The position numbers and the translations under genes are program-made. Below are positions 33,522 through 41,581 of a DNA stretch of 64,000 nt, in pieces; position 1 is the first letter of the stretch; every line of letters begins with the position of its first letter. Under the pieces are notes generated by a model, which was not told where the DNA came from, did not search any database, and saw only the letters and a list, made by a program, of their open reading frames with translations. This DNA comes from Bacteroidota bacterium (GTDB lineage Bacteria > Bacteroidota > Bacteroidia > Chitinophagales > Chitinophagaceae), in the NCBI GenBank assembly GCA_016868455.1, contig VGGV01000001.1:62001-126000 (forward strand), read 5' to 3'.

Positions 33522-36446
33522 CTAAAATTTTCCGGGCCAGTGCTGGTTCAGAAAGGATTTATAAGCTTCTATATCAAGGTTAAATTTCAACTGGTCGAAA
33601 TTACCGTCAGTCATTATCAGAAAACTGTATTTGCCGCCTTTCAGCCAGGGTAGAATTTCGGAAGCTGTACGGGGCCGGGTGGCATCCACGTATTTTATTG
33701 CATCCTGCGCATTGGCAAACGGTGCAATCAACAGCAAGCGGTTATCCGGATCCAGTTGAAAGAGGTCAACAGAGTAGGTTTTGTTGTAGTAAGTGTCTTT
33801 GTTGTACCGTATAAAAGCATTCCTGGCCTCATTCACAAAAACAGGATCCACTTTATTCAACGCCAGCACCACATAATGCGCTTCGTTGGGGCTGTAACTA
33901 TATGGTGATGCATTTTTTGGTTGTGCGGCGGTACTGTCTTTTCCCGGTTTCGGGGGTGTTACCGCTGTTAGTGGCGGGTTGGCAACCGTTGTATCTTTCT
34001 TTTGTATGTATACCACCGGCGGCTGGATAGTTGTTACGCCTGTCGTAGAATCGCTGGCCCGGACAACTACCATGTTTCGCAGTTCTTCTTCAATTTGTGT
34101 TCTTCGTTTCAGTACATCCATCAGGTTTTGCGCTTTCAGAGCCAATGGAGAGCCTGCAAACTGGTTGACAATATTATCCAGTACCCGCATGGCCATACTG
34201 TCCTGCCGCTGTTTTATGTAATACACAGCTTCAATGTAAAGTAACTGGGGGGTCCAGTAGTGCTTCCCGTATTTTTCATCAGCAGTTTTCTTTTCAGCAA
34301 GGGCCTGGTCAAATTTTCCTTCGATAAACAGGTCGTAAATGCCTTCGTAGGTTTTAGTGGCTACTTCTTTTTCTGTAAGCATCGGATTCTTCCCGGTGGC
34401 CACAATGGCAGTAAACCGGCCTGCAGCATATTTTTCAGTCATTAATTTTTTTATGGCTGCAGCTTTAGCTGTTTCGCCGTTTTTATTGTAGCAATAATAT
34501 AGGTTAAACAGCACTTCTTCCATGGGCTCAAAACCTGCAAACCGGTTGCGCAGTTGTTCCAGGGTTTCGGTGCCCAACTGGCAATCCTCAATTTCCTGAA
34601 TATAGGCTTTGCCCAGTTGGTACAATGCCTGCTGCAATGAGTCGTTCGACTGTTTAAGCTGCGTCTCGGTAATAGGAAGGTTGGCGTAAAGCGCATCAAA
34701 TGTCAGCTCACTGCTTCCCGCTGCAGGATTTCCTGCTGATGCCTTGGTATTGCCGGCTTGCCCAGCCGGATTAACAGCAACACCAATGATGGCGGCGCTG
34801 CGGCGCCAGTTATCCACATGGGGCCTGTTGCCCCATCTGGCTTTAAACTCATTCAGCCCCCTTGCTTTGGAAGCGGCGTTATAAAAATACCATTCACCTT
34901 TTGACTGGCCGGCGGGAAACAAATTGTTATTGGGGGCTGTATTAGCCAGTGGGGAAACTGCCGCGGAGCTCTCATCTTTCAGGCCTTGTTGTTTACGTAA
35001 CTCCTTTACCAGCTTTTTTACAAAATCCTTTCTTTCCTGTTCGGGCAGGGCGGCAATGCGCTGCAAACTATCCTGCCGTAAAACGATTTCATAATTGGTG
35101 GCAATTATCCCGAGTGATTTTTTTCTTGATGTAATCGCATCGGGGTTTTTAATGGATGGATCGCTGAGGTTTACACTGTCGTAATAGTTAAATGCCTGGC
35201 GGTACATTTTTCTGGCAAAGGAAAGCTCGGCCAGTTGCAGAAAAGCCTTGTTACGCTGCGAAGGGTCGTTGCCGGGAAATTGGGTGCTTTTTATTAGGAG
35301 GGCCATGGCATCATCCGTCTTTCCGGCATCGAGCATCATTTGTGCAGCCATATAATAAATTATGTCACGGTAGTCTTCATATTTATCCCGCTTTGCCATA
35401 CGCAGCAGCTCTTCCACATTCTTTTCAACGCTTTTTTCACCCCCGTCTTTATTTGTGCGGATGGTGGCCAGCCGGGCATAAATTTCAAGAATAAGATCAG
35501 TGGTGTGGCCGATAACTTTATTGTAATATTTTTCGGCTTCTTTATGATTGCCGCCGAGTTCAAACATTTGTGCCGCGAGGTATTCCCATCTTGCTTTTTC
35601 CTGAAGGGTAGGGGCATTGCCCAGCCCCTGGGTAAGGTGGGTGGCGGCGCTGTCCCACATGTTGTTCTTATAAAACCAGTAAGCCTGCACTTCATGCAGG
35701 TCGTTTTGCAGTCGTTTTGGAAAAACAGGATCATCCCGCAATGTTACTATCAAACTGGCGGCTTCGGCAAACTGGTCCTGCACAAGGAAATTCCTGATCT
35801 GCCAGATAAATGCATCATTACGGCTGGGCGGTTCGGACAGTAACCGCTTGAGCAAACTGTTTTTTTCTTTGGTGGAAATGCTTAAGGCCGAGTTCCCGTC
35901 CCGCCCGCTGCCGATAGTTAGATAATACCCGTCTTTTTCCTTCGGGGCAAATGCATAATTGATGAACTGAAACATCAGGTAGGCCGAATCAAATTTCTTT
36001 TGCAGGTAAAAAGATGCGCCCCAGAGCAGGTAGAGGTTGTCCACCCAGTCGCCCCGCAGGTCATGCAGGGCAATGCCGGTGGAGGATTTGTAGGTAATGG
36101 AATCAAGCTGGATGGAATCTGCTGCCGTAACATCCAGCGAATAATTGTAAAAGGCCAACAGTTTGGAGTAATCATCTTTAAAAACCTCTTTGGCCCTTGC
36201 CAGCACTTCATTCAGTTTATTATTTGCATTGAAATAATAGTTGAAGTGGGTCACCGTATTCTGAATAAATCTTTTGGGCAAACCAAATTTTCCCTGGTCT
36301 GACTTTTCTGACCTCAGCACCCTTTCGTCATATTCCTTGGGTTTTTTGATGTCAAACGCAAAGCCCAGCTGTCCAAAACTGCGGAGGCTTGTCTGGCAGA
36401 GGATAAGGCAAAGTACAGCAGTTACCGTATTTCGGATGGGTCGCAT
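33522..36446 (-). CDS. SprE/PorW-like TPR lipoprotein of type IX secretion
   Basis: A 974-residue exported protein rich in tetratricopeptide-type helices (for example ARWEYLAAQMFELGGNHKEAEKYYNKV and YYMAAQMMLDAGKTDDAMALL). The start has a signal with a possible lipobox ending LILC (Cys17). Order, length and local motifs (YNYSLDVTAADS; FNYYFNANNKLNEVL) match SprE/PorW, a lipoprotein that links the type IX secretion core and gliding machinery in Bacteroidota. A C-terminal domain after a Pro/Thr-rich linker (about 830-870) ends HYVVLALNKVDPVFVNEARNAF and beyond. The assignment is by pattern; no other T9SS gene is in the window. Confidence 0.75.
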   Translation of the reverse strand: MRPIRNTVTAVLCLILCQTSLRSFGQLGFAFDIKKPKEYDERVLRSEKSDQGKFGLPKRFIQNTVTHFNYYFNANNKLNEVLARAKEVFKDDYSKLLAFYNYSLDVTAADSIQLDSITYKSSTGIALHDLRGDWVDNLYLLWGASFYLQKKFDSAYLMFQFINYAFAPKEKDGYYLTIGSGRDGNSALSISTKEKNSLLKRLLSEPPSRNDAFIWQIRNFLVQDQFAEAASLIVTLRDDPVFPKRLQNDLHEVQAYWFYKNNMWDSAATHLTQGLGNAPTLQEKARWEYLAAQMFELGGNHKEAEKYYNKVIGHTTDLILEIYARLATIRTNKDGGEKSVEKNVEELLRMAKRDKYEDYRDIIYYMAAQMMLDAGKTDDAMALLIKSTQFPGNDPSQRNKAFLQLAELSFARKMYRQAFNYYDSVNLSDPSIKNPDAITSRKKSLGIIATNYEIVLRQDSLQRIAALPEQERKDFVKKLVKELRKQQGLKDESSAAVSPLANTAPNNNLFPAGQSKGEWYFYNAASKARGLNEFKARWGNRPHVDNWRRSAAIIGVAVNPAGQAGNTKASAGNPAAGSSELTFDALYANLPITETQLKQSNDSLQQALYQLGKAYIQEIEDCQLGTETLEQLRNRFAGFEPMEEVLFNLYYCYNKNGETAKAAAIKKLMTEKYAAGRFTAIVATGKNPMLTEKEVATKTYEGIYDLFIEGKFDQALAEKKTADEKYGKHYWTPQLLYIEAVYYIKQRQDSMAMRVLDNIVNQFAGSPLALKAQNLMDVLKRRTQIEEELRNMVVVRASDSTTGVTTIQPPVVYIQKKDTTVANPPLTAVTPPKPGKDSTAAQPKNASPYSYSPNEAHYVVLALNKVDPVFVNEARNAFIRYNKDTYYNKTYSVDLFQLDPDNRLLLIAPFANAQDAIKYVDATRPRTASEILPWLKGGKYSFLIMTDGNFDQLKFNLDIEAYKSFLNQHWPGKF

Positions 36447-36590
36447 TTTCCGGCGGAATCTAAAAGCTTATTAACTGAAATTCAAATATTTTAGTATAAA
36501 ACTAAGGCAATTTTTATTTCCGTTTTAAACCCGCAACTGCTGGCAAAAACAATCTTCATTGCTTACCTTTAAACCTCTTAAACATTGGTT

Positions 36591-36989
36591 ATGGTAAAAT
36601 TAGATGCCGGCGCCACGCTGAAGCGGCTGCGCAACCGCTACCGGCTGGTGGTGATGAATGATGATACCTATGAGGAAGTAGTGACTTTTAAGTTATCCAG
36701 ACTGAGCGTTTATATCATGCTCAGCACAATTTTTGTTGTACTGGTAGGCCTTACAGTCGCCCTCATCGTATTCACACCTCTGAAATATTATATACCCGGT
36801 TCAGGCACCAGTTATCAGTCCGTGGCTGAGCTGAAACAACTGAAATACCGGGTGGATGAACTGGAAAAGCAAAATGCCTATAATGCGCAATATATTGAGG
36901 GTTTAAAAAAAGCATTGGGCAGCGGCGAAACTGTGAAGCTGGATACCACCAGCCTGACAATTCCGCCGGCTGAAATATCCAACGATTAA
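36591..36989 (+). CDS. Membrane-anchored coiled-coil protein, resembles the N-terminus of M23 peptidases
   Basis: A 132-residue protein: an N-terminal basic part (LKRLRNRYRLVVMNDDTYEE), one transmembrane segment (SVYIMLSTIFVVLVGLTVALIVF) and a coiled coil (VAELKQLKYRVDELEKQNAYNAQYIEGLKKALG). In related Bacteroidota, such a start usually belongs to a longer M23 metallopeptidase located just before bactofilin. Here no peptidase domain follows and the protein ends PPAEISND. It is either a stand-alone short form or a truncated one. The ATG at 36591 is chosen; an in-frame TTG six bases earlier is weaker. A TACCTTTA element lies 20 bases upstream. The bactofilin gene starts 11 bases later. Confidence 0.6.
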   Translation: MVKLDAGATLKRLRNRYRLVVMNDDTYEEVVTFKLSRLSVYIMLSTIFVVLVGLTVALIVFTPLKYYIPGSGTSYQSVAELKQLKYRVDELEKQNAYNAQYIEGLKKALGSGETVKLDTTSLTIPPAEISND

Positions 36990-37000
36990 AACACAAACCT

Positions 37001-37414
37001 ATGTTTAACGCTAAAAACAAAACCGAAATGCCAAACCAAACAACACCCGCCGGAAACGGCACCACACTGATAAGCGCAGGAACCCAGGTAAAAGGCGACA
37101 TCAACAGTAACGGAGACTTACGTATTGACGGAACCATTATTGGAAACATCACCAGCGCTGCCAAGATCATTATCGGCGCCAGCGGTGTGGTGGAAGGAGA
37201 TATTTCGGGCAACCAGGCCGATATTGTAGGCAAAGTATCCGGCAATATCCGGGCTAAGGAATTGCTTCAGTTAAGAGGAGAATCTGTTGTTACTGGTAAC
37301 CTGTATGCAGGCAAACTGCAGGTGGAGCCTTCGGCTACATTTAACGGCCAATGCCACATGGGGGCCAATGTGGTGGAGATGAACAACAATGAGCAGCAAG
37401 CCGCCGCCAGATAG
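37001..37414 (+). CDS. Bactofilin (polymer-forming cytoskeletal protein)
   Basis: A 137-residue protein with the right-handed beta-helix core of bactofilins: GTQVKGDINSNGDLRIDGTI, IIGNITSAAKIIIGASGVVEGDI and GKVSGNIRAKELLQLRGES. Flanking ends are disordered (Asn/Thr-rich N-terminus, NNNEQQAAAR C-terminus). Bactofilins polymerise without nucleotide and often position peptidoglycan-modifying enzymes. The upstream neighbour is a membrane coiled-coil protein; the downstream AtpI-like gene overlaps by 26 bases, indicating a tight operon. Confidence 0.92.
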   Translation: MFNAKNKTEMPNQTTPAGNGTTLISAGTQVKGDINSNGDLRIDGTIIGNITSAAKIIIGASGVVEGDISGNQADIVGKVSGNIRAKELLQLRGESVVTGNLYAGKLQVEPSATFNGQCHMGANVVEMNNNEQQAAAR

Positions 37415-37616
37415 CAACCGGCGTTTTTTAATGCGCTACGCCGCCCTCGGCACCCAATTGCTGGTGGCCATCGGGCTAAGTGTGTTTATCGGCCTGAAAG
37501 CAGATAAATGGCTGCATACATCACCATTGCTGGCCTGTGTATTACCTTTGTTCGTCCTGTCGGCCATTTTTTACAGGCTGTTCAGGGAAACAAGCAGAAA
37601 AAATACAGATGAATAA
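37389..37616 (+). CDS. AtpZ/AtpI-family small membrane protein
   Basis: A 75-residue protein with two membrane segments (AALGTQLLVAIGLSVFIGLKAD and ACVLPLFVLSAIFYRLF) and the GLKADKW motif after the first, typical of AtpI/AtpZ assembly factors of the F1F0 ATP synthase. It overlaps the bactofilin gene by 26 bases and the next gene by 8 bases (GATGAATAA), indicating translational coupling. In many Bacteroidota this arrangement leads into the atp genes, but here no F0 or F1 subunit gene follows. Confidence 0.78.
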   Translation: MSSKPPPDSNRRFLMRYAALGTQLLVAIGLSVFIGLKADKWLHTSPLLACVLPLFVLSAIFYRLFRETSRKNTDE

Positions 37617-38010
37617 AACTTCGCTTCAGCAAATAAGGCCGCTGCTTTTCATTTTTGTTTTTATTACTGCATTTTGTATTACCGGCAGGAACTGGCTGGT
37701 GAAAAACGGGATAAGCCAGGAGTTGGTGCTGTTTGGTAACCTCATTTTGTTTGCGGTGAGCCTGCTGGCGTACTATATTTATATCCGTGCACTCCGGTCT
37801 TCCAATCCCCAGTCATCTGTAAGGGCCATGTTTGGCAGTTTTATGATCAGGTTTTTTGTGCTGGCAATGGCGGCATTTATATATATCATGATTGCAAAAA
37901 AGAATGTGAACAAACCCGGTTTGATGATCTGTGCCGGTTTGTACATTTTGTATACTGCTTTTGAAACAAAAGCGCTTATGCAACTGGCGAAGCAAAAAAA
38001 GAATGCCTAA
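37609..38010 (+). CDS. Polytopic membrane protein near AtpI, function unknown
   Basis: A 133-residue protein with four hydrophobic segments (LLFIFVFITAFCITG; LVLFGNLILFAVSLLAYYIYI; FMIRFFVLAMAAFIYIMIA; ICAGLYILYTAFETK). In other Bacteroidota a similar four-helix protein sits between AtpI and AtpB, so a role in ATP synthase assembly is possible but only inferred from position. The start at 37609 overlaps the AtpI-like gene by 8 bases, and its end overlaps the SprT-like gene by 8 bases. Confidence 0.6.
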   Translation: MNKTSLQQIRPLLFIFVFITAFCITGRNWLVKNGISQELVLFGNLILFAVSLLAYYIYIRALRSSNPQSSVRAMFGSFMIRFFVLAMAAFIYIMIAKKNVNKPGLMICAGLYILYTAFETKALMQLAKQKKNA

Positions 38011-38626
38011 AAAAGAAGTTCCCGTTGATCATTTACAGCATTACCTGCCCGATGGCACAGGGCCCGTAATATTGGACTACCTGCATCAGTACAAAGTGCA
38101 CCTTACCATAACCCGTGAAAGAAAAAGTATTTTAGGCGATTACCGGCACCGCACCAATTATCATAACCACCGCATCAGTGTAAACGGCAACCTCAATAAA
38201 TTTTCATTCCTCATTACTTTGCTGCATGAACTGGCACACCTGCTTACATTTGAAAGATATACGAATAAAGCGGCGCCGCATGGAAGAGAATGGAAGAATA
38301 TTTACGGTCAGTTATTGAAACAATTTTTAGAACATAAGATTTTTCCTGTTGATATAGAAAATGAGTTAATACGTTCACTGCATCGCCCTGCTGCCGGCAG
38401 TTGTGCGGAGGATGGCCTGCTGCGGGTGCTTAAAAAATATGATAGCAGAAAGGAGGGATATCATTTTCTGGAGGAATTGTCAAGAGGTTCAGTTTTCAGG
38501 ATCAGTGATGGCCGGGTTTTTGAAAAAGGGGAGAAGCTGCGTAAGCGGTTTAAATGCGTTGAAGTGAAAACTGGAAAGATGTATTTGTTCAGCCCTGTGT
38601 ACGAAGTAGAGGAAGTCAGTCGTTAG
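38003..38626 (+). CDS. SprT-like zinc metallopeptidase
   Basis: A 207-residue protein with the zinc motif HELAH (residues 75-79) inside TLLHELAHLLTFERYT, and HGREWKNIYGQLL after it, the typical third-ligand region of SprT/Spartan-type proteins. The C-terminal 70 residues are a small beta domain (SRGSVFRISDGRVFEKGEKL; CVEVKTGKMYLFSPVYEV). SprT-like domains are thought to act on DNA-linked or damaged proteins, but in bacteria this is unproven. ATG at 38003 overlaps the preceding gene by 8 bases and is last in the bactofilin/AtpI operon. Confidence 0.85.
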   Translation: MPKKEVPVDHLQHYLPDGTGPVILDYLHQYKVHLTITRERKSILGDYRHRTNYHNHRISVNGNLNKFSFLITLLHELAHLLTFERYTNKAAPHGREWKNIYGQLLKQFLEHKIFPVDIENELIRSLHRPAAGSCAEDGLLRVLKKYDSRKEGYHFLEELSRGSVFRISDGRVFEKGEKLRKRFKCVEVKTGKMYLFSPVYEVEEVSR

Positions 38627-38677
38627 TCAAAGGTCAATAGGCTATAGTCATGGTTGTGAAATAAATAAATTGTTTGA

Positions 38678-39172
38678 CTATAGATTATCAACTTTCTTCA
38701 TCATCCACAAACTGCAGCCGGTATGCCCGCTGTTGCCCATAGGGCCTTTTAAATATTCAAACCCGAACCTTGCATAGATTTTCAGCGCCTGCTTCAGTTC
38801 GGGCATGGATTCGAGGTAAATATTCTTATAGCCCAGTTCTTTTGCCCTGGCAATGCATTTTTCAATCAGGGTTCTGCCAAGCCCGGTACCTCTTGCATGC
38901 GGTAATAAATACATCTTTACCAGCTCACAGGTATCATGCGGAAGGCCATCGGTAGGGTAGATGCCGCCGCCACCAACAATCTCACCATCCATCTCTGCTG
39001 TAAAGTAGGCAGATCTTTCTTTTTGAAATACTTCATATAATGTATCCGTTGTCGGGTCATAATAAACTGTATTGGGATGGTTGGCGCCGAATTCAGCTAA
39101 GGTATATTTTACAATTTTGGAAAGGATGGGATTATCGGAAGGTTTAATTGACCGGATGATCACTTTTTCCAT
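38678..39172 (-). CDS. GNAT family N-acetyltransferase
   Basis: A 164-residue acetyltransferase. Motif A is CELVKMYLLPHARGTGLGRTLIEKC (acetyl-CoA loop RGTGLG), followed by YKNIYLESMPELKQALKIYARFGF as motif B. The N-terminal half has FGANHPNTVYYDPTTDTLYE. It is likely to be of the PaiA or YjdJ-like broad group; the substrate is unknown. It is convergent with the SprT-like gene and lies 172 bases from the sucC stop on the same strand. Confidence 0.85.
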   Translation of the reverse strand: MEKVIIRSIKPSDNPILSKIVKYTLAEFGANHPNTVYYDPTTDTLYEVFQKERSAYFTAEMDGEIVGGGGIYPTDGLPHDTCELVKMYLLPHARGTGLGRTLIEKCIARAKELGYKNIYLESMPELKQALKIYARFGFEYLKGPMGNSGHTGCSLWMMKKVDNL

Positions 39173-39279
39173 GGTATAAAAGTAAATAAAAACTCCTGAC
39201 GCTCCGGCCGGGGGAAAACCATCATTAAATATGAAACCCTTGCCCTGGCTGGATGCATCTGAAGAAGGGATTACATAAC

Positions 39280-39305
39280 AAAAAATCCCGGTTTTTAACC
39301 AGGAT
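39280..39305 (-). terminator. Rho-independent terminator of sucC
   Basis: On the minus strand ATCC-GGTT pairs with AACC-GGAT and is followed by TTTTT. It lies about 40 bases after the sucC stop. Confidence 0.65.
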
Positions 39306-39331
39306 CAGATTCTTCGCTTCGCTCAGAATAT
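39306..39331. repeat. REP-like motif with ATTCT/AGAAT arms
   Basis: ATTCT and AGAAT arms flank TCGCTTCGCTC, next to the sucC terminator. I have the impression that this core recurs in many Bacteroidota intergenic regions, but only one copy is visible in this window. Confidence 0.35.
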
Positions 39332-39344
39332 CAATTTACAAAGT

Positions 39345-40556
39345 TTATGCTACCGCCTTTTTTACCAGTTCAGCCGCCTCACTCAGCAAAATAGCTGACT
39401 GAACCTTCAACCCGCTTTCATCAATCAGTTTTTTTGCTTCTGCCGCATTGGTTCCCTGCAGGCGAACAATGATCGGTACATGAATGTTGCCGATGTTCTT
39501 ATAAGCATCAATCACACCCTGTGCCACCCGGTCGCAACGGACAATACCGCCAAAAATATTAATGAGTATGGCCTTTACATTGGGATCTTTCAGTATAATC
39601 TTGAAACCGGCCTCCACGGTTTGCGCATTGGCAGTGCCACCCACATCCAGAAAGTTGGCGGGCTCGCCCCCGCTGAGTTTGATCATATCCATTGTGGCCA
39701 TGGCCAGTCCGGCGCCGTTAACCATACATCCCACATTGCCATCCAGCTTTACAAAATTCAGGTTATGTTTTCCTGCTTCCACTTCTGTAGGGTCTTCTTC
39801 TGTAATATCCCGCAGCGAAGCAAGGTCAGGATGCCGCATCAGTGCGTTTTCATCAAGATTCATTTTACAGTCCACGGCAATGATTTTGTCATCGGCTGCT
39901 TTAAAAAGCGGGTTGATCTCCAGCATGGAGCAATCCAAACCTGTATAGGCATTATAAAGATTGGTGACGAACCTGATACAGTTTTTAAAAGCCTCTCCGC
40001 TTAATCCCAGGTTAAAAGCAATTTTTCTTGCCTGGAAAGGTTGTAAACCGCCTGAGGGGTGCACCCGTTCTTTAAAAATTTTTTCGGGACTGGCATGGGC
40101 CACATCTTCAATATTCATTCCGCCTTCCGGGCTGTACATAATCACATTTTGCCCTTTTGAGCGGTCAAGCAGGATGGAGAGATAAAATTCTTTTCTTTCA
40201 CTTGGGCCATCATAGTACATATCCTGGGCTACAAATATTTTGTTGACAATTTTGCCTGCGGGGCCTGTCTGTATGGTTACCAGGGTACCTCCCAGCATTT
40301 TGCTCGCAAACTCCTGTACATCTTCCAGAGATTTAGCCACTTTTACCCCGTTGATGCCATTTTCCTTTATAGTGCCTTTTCCCCTGCCGCCGGCATGTAT
40401 TTGTGCTTTAATGATTCCAAACCTGCTGCCGGTTTGTGTTTTTATCTGCCGGTAGGCATCCTCTGCTTCCTGTACCGTGGTGCAGGCATATCCTTCCTGA
40501 ACGGAAACATTGTATTTCTTCAGTAATTCCTTGGCCTGGTATTCATGGAGGTTCAT
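39345..40556 (-). CDS. sucC: ADP-forming succinate-CoA ligase subunit beta
   Basis: A 403-residue ATP-grasp-type subunit that, with SucD, converts succinyl-CoA to succinate with formation of ATP or GTP in the TCA cycle. Signatures visible: [19 protein letters not shown] start, [11 protein letters not shown] phosphate-binding loop, [41 protein letters not shown] and [16 protein letters not shown]. The length is as expected. SucD is not in this window. A candidate minus-7 element (TATCTTCG on the minus strand, 40572-40579) precedes the ATG at 40556. The terminator is at 39280. Confidence 0.97.
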   Translation of the reverse strand: MNLHEYQAKELLKKYNVSVQEGYACTTVQEAEDAYRQIKTQTGSRFGIIKAQIHAGGRGKGTIKENGINGVKVAKSLEDVQEFASKMLGGTLVTIQTGPAGKIVNKIFVAQDMYYDGPSERKEFYLSILLDRSKGQNVIMYSPEGGMNIEDVAHASPEKIFKERVHPSGGLQPFQARKIAFNLGLSGEAFKNCIRFVTNLYNAYTGLDCSMLEINPLFKAADDKIIAVDCKMNLDENALMRHPDLASLRDITEEDPTEVEAGKHNLNFVKLDGNVGCMVNGAGLAMATMDMIKLSGGEPANFLDVGGTANAQTVEAGFKIILKDPNVKAILINIFGGIVRCDRVAQGVIDAYKNIGNIHVPIIVRLQGTNAAEAKKLIDESGLKVQSAILLSEAAELVKKAVA

Positions 40557-40656
40557 GCTGAAAATTTGCGGCGAAGATAGTAAAGGTGATTTGCTTGCCC
40601 AACGAAGCCCTGGCGAAGCCGGATGAATTGTGAATGGGAATTTTTGGCAGATGGAC

Positions 40657-40664
40657 TATCTTTC
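40657..40664 (+). promoter_or_regulatory. Candidate minus-7 element TATCTTTC
   Basis: TATCTTTC differs by one base from TAnnTTTG and lies 5 bases before the ATG at 40669, supporting that start and implying an almost leaderless transcript. It also lies inside the alternative 5' extension from 40651. Confidence 0.35.
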
Positions 40665-40668
40665 AACT

Positions 40669-41472
40669 ATGTGGCGGCTTTTCGGGTTATGCGTCTTTCT
40701 TTTTTCCTGCCAGTCTGTTAAACGAATGAACTGGCCGGGGAGATTTTCTTCTTTGACCGGAACTGAGTTTTATAAAGCGGCAGCAGCATTGAACTGGTCA
40801 GCGAGGGATTCTTTTGTTGTAAAAGAGGTGATGGCAGGGAATGTTCCTGCATTTCTGAAGAAATTTGTTGCTGTTCCTGTTTCAGTAACTGATTCATCAA
40901 CCGGTAAAACAATAAAGGCTGTTTATTATGTAACGCCTGATTATCTCAGTATCGGAACAAACGATGACTGGGCAAGGATTAACCTTACCCCGCTGGCTGC
41001 ACAGCGGATCGCTGATACACTTCATTGCTTTTTACCCACCCGCAAAATGGCGGATGATATTTATAAGGCGGCCAAACTAAGACCGGAGCCTGTACCGATG
41101 TATGCCTTCCGCGACAGCACACCCACTATGTGGCAGCATCACCTGATTATAGAGGGGCAGCGAAAGGGAAGGAGGGGTTTGATAGCCGGGATCAAAAAAG
41201 ATGTGGTCATCAGCGGAAAGATCTCCAGAGATAACAAACCTGGCCGTGTGGCTATTTATGGCTGGCACCGGCAAGATGGCAAACCTATACAGCCACTTTA
41301 TACCGGCCATGTTTACTGGTGGGTTGATTACAGCCAGGGCATACGGCTGGTGTACAGAAAAATAAAAGTAAAGGGACGGTGGATGGATTATATTGATGTA
41401 TTAAAAGACAAAATCCTGCAGCGTTTATTGTGTGACGAAGAGTTTTGCGATTTTTACAGGTATAATTATTAG
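40669..41472 (+). CDS. Hypothetical lipoprotein, conserved
   Basis: A 267-residue protein with lipobox cysteine at about residue 14 (FLFSC, after WRLFGLCV). The mature part has NDDWARINLTPLAAQRIADTL, LPTRKMADDIYKAA, PTMWQHHLIIEGQRKGR, DVVISGKI and GHVYWWVDYSQGIRLVY. I recognise the pattern (GRVAIYGWH, YSxGIRL) from uncharacterised proteins in several phyla but no function is assigned. A longer version from 40651 exists; the shorter start is favoured because the promoter-like TATCTTTC lies just before it. It is monocistronic and divergent from sucC. Confidence 0.6.
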   Translation: MWRLFGLCVFLFSCQSVKRMNWPGRFSSLTGTEFYKAAAALNWSARDSFVVKEVMAGNVPAFLKKFVAVPVSVTDSSTGKTIKAVYYVTPDYLSIGTNDDWARINLTPLAAQRIADTLHCFLPTRKMADDIYKAAKLRPEPVPMYAFRDSTPTMWQHHLIIEGQRKGRRGLIAGIKKDVVISGKISRDNKPGRVAIYGWHRQDGKPIQPLYTGHVYWWVDYSQGIRLVYRKIKVKGRWMDYIDVLKDKILQRLLCDEEFCDFYRYNY

Positions 41473-41561
41473 GCTGAAGGATTGTTTTGCTGCAGTGTTT
41501 GACGGTTTTACCGGGGAGTTATCCCCTTAGTTATTTAACGCTGCGTTTTGACAGGGGATTA

Positions 41562-41569
41562 TATCTTTG
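41562..41569 (+). promoter_or_regulatory. Minus-7 element TATCTTTG before the putative porin gene
   Basis: TATCTTTG is an exact TAnnTTTG match. It places the transcription start near 41575, downstream of the in-frame TTG at 41567, so the coding start must be later (41582 or beyond). No good minus-33 element is seen. Confidence 0.5.
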
Positions 41570-41581
41570 TTTGCTTATTGG

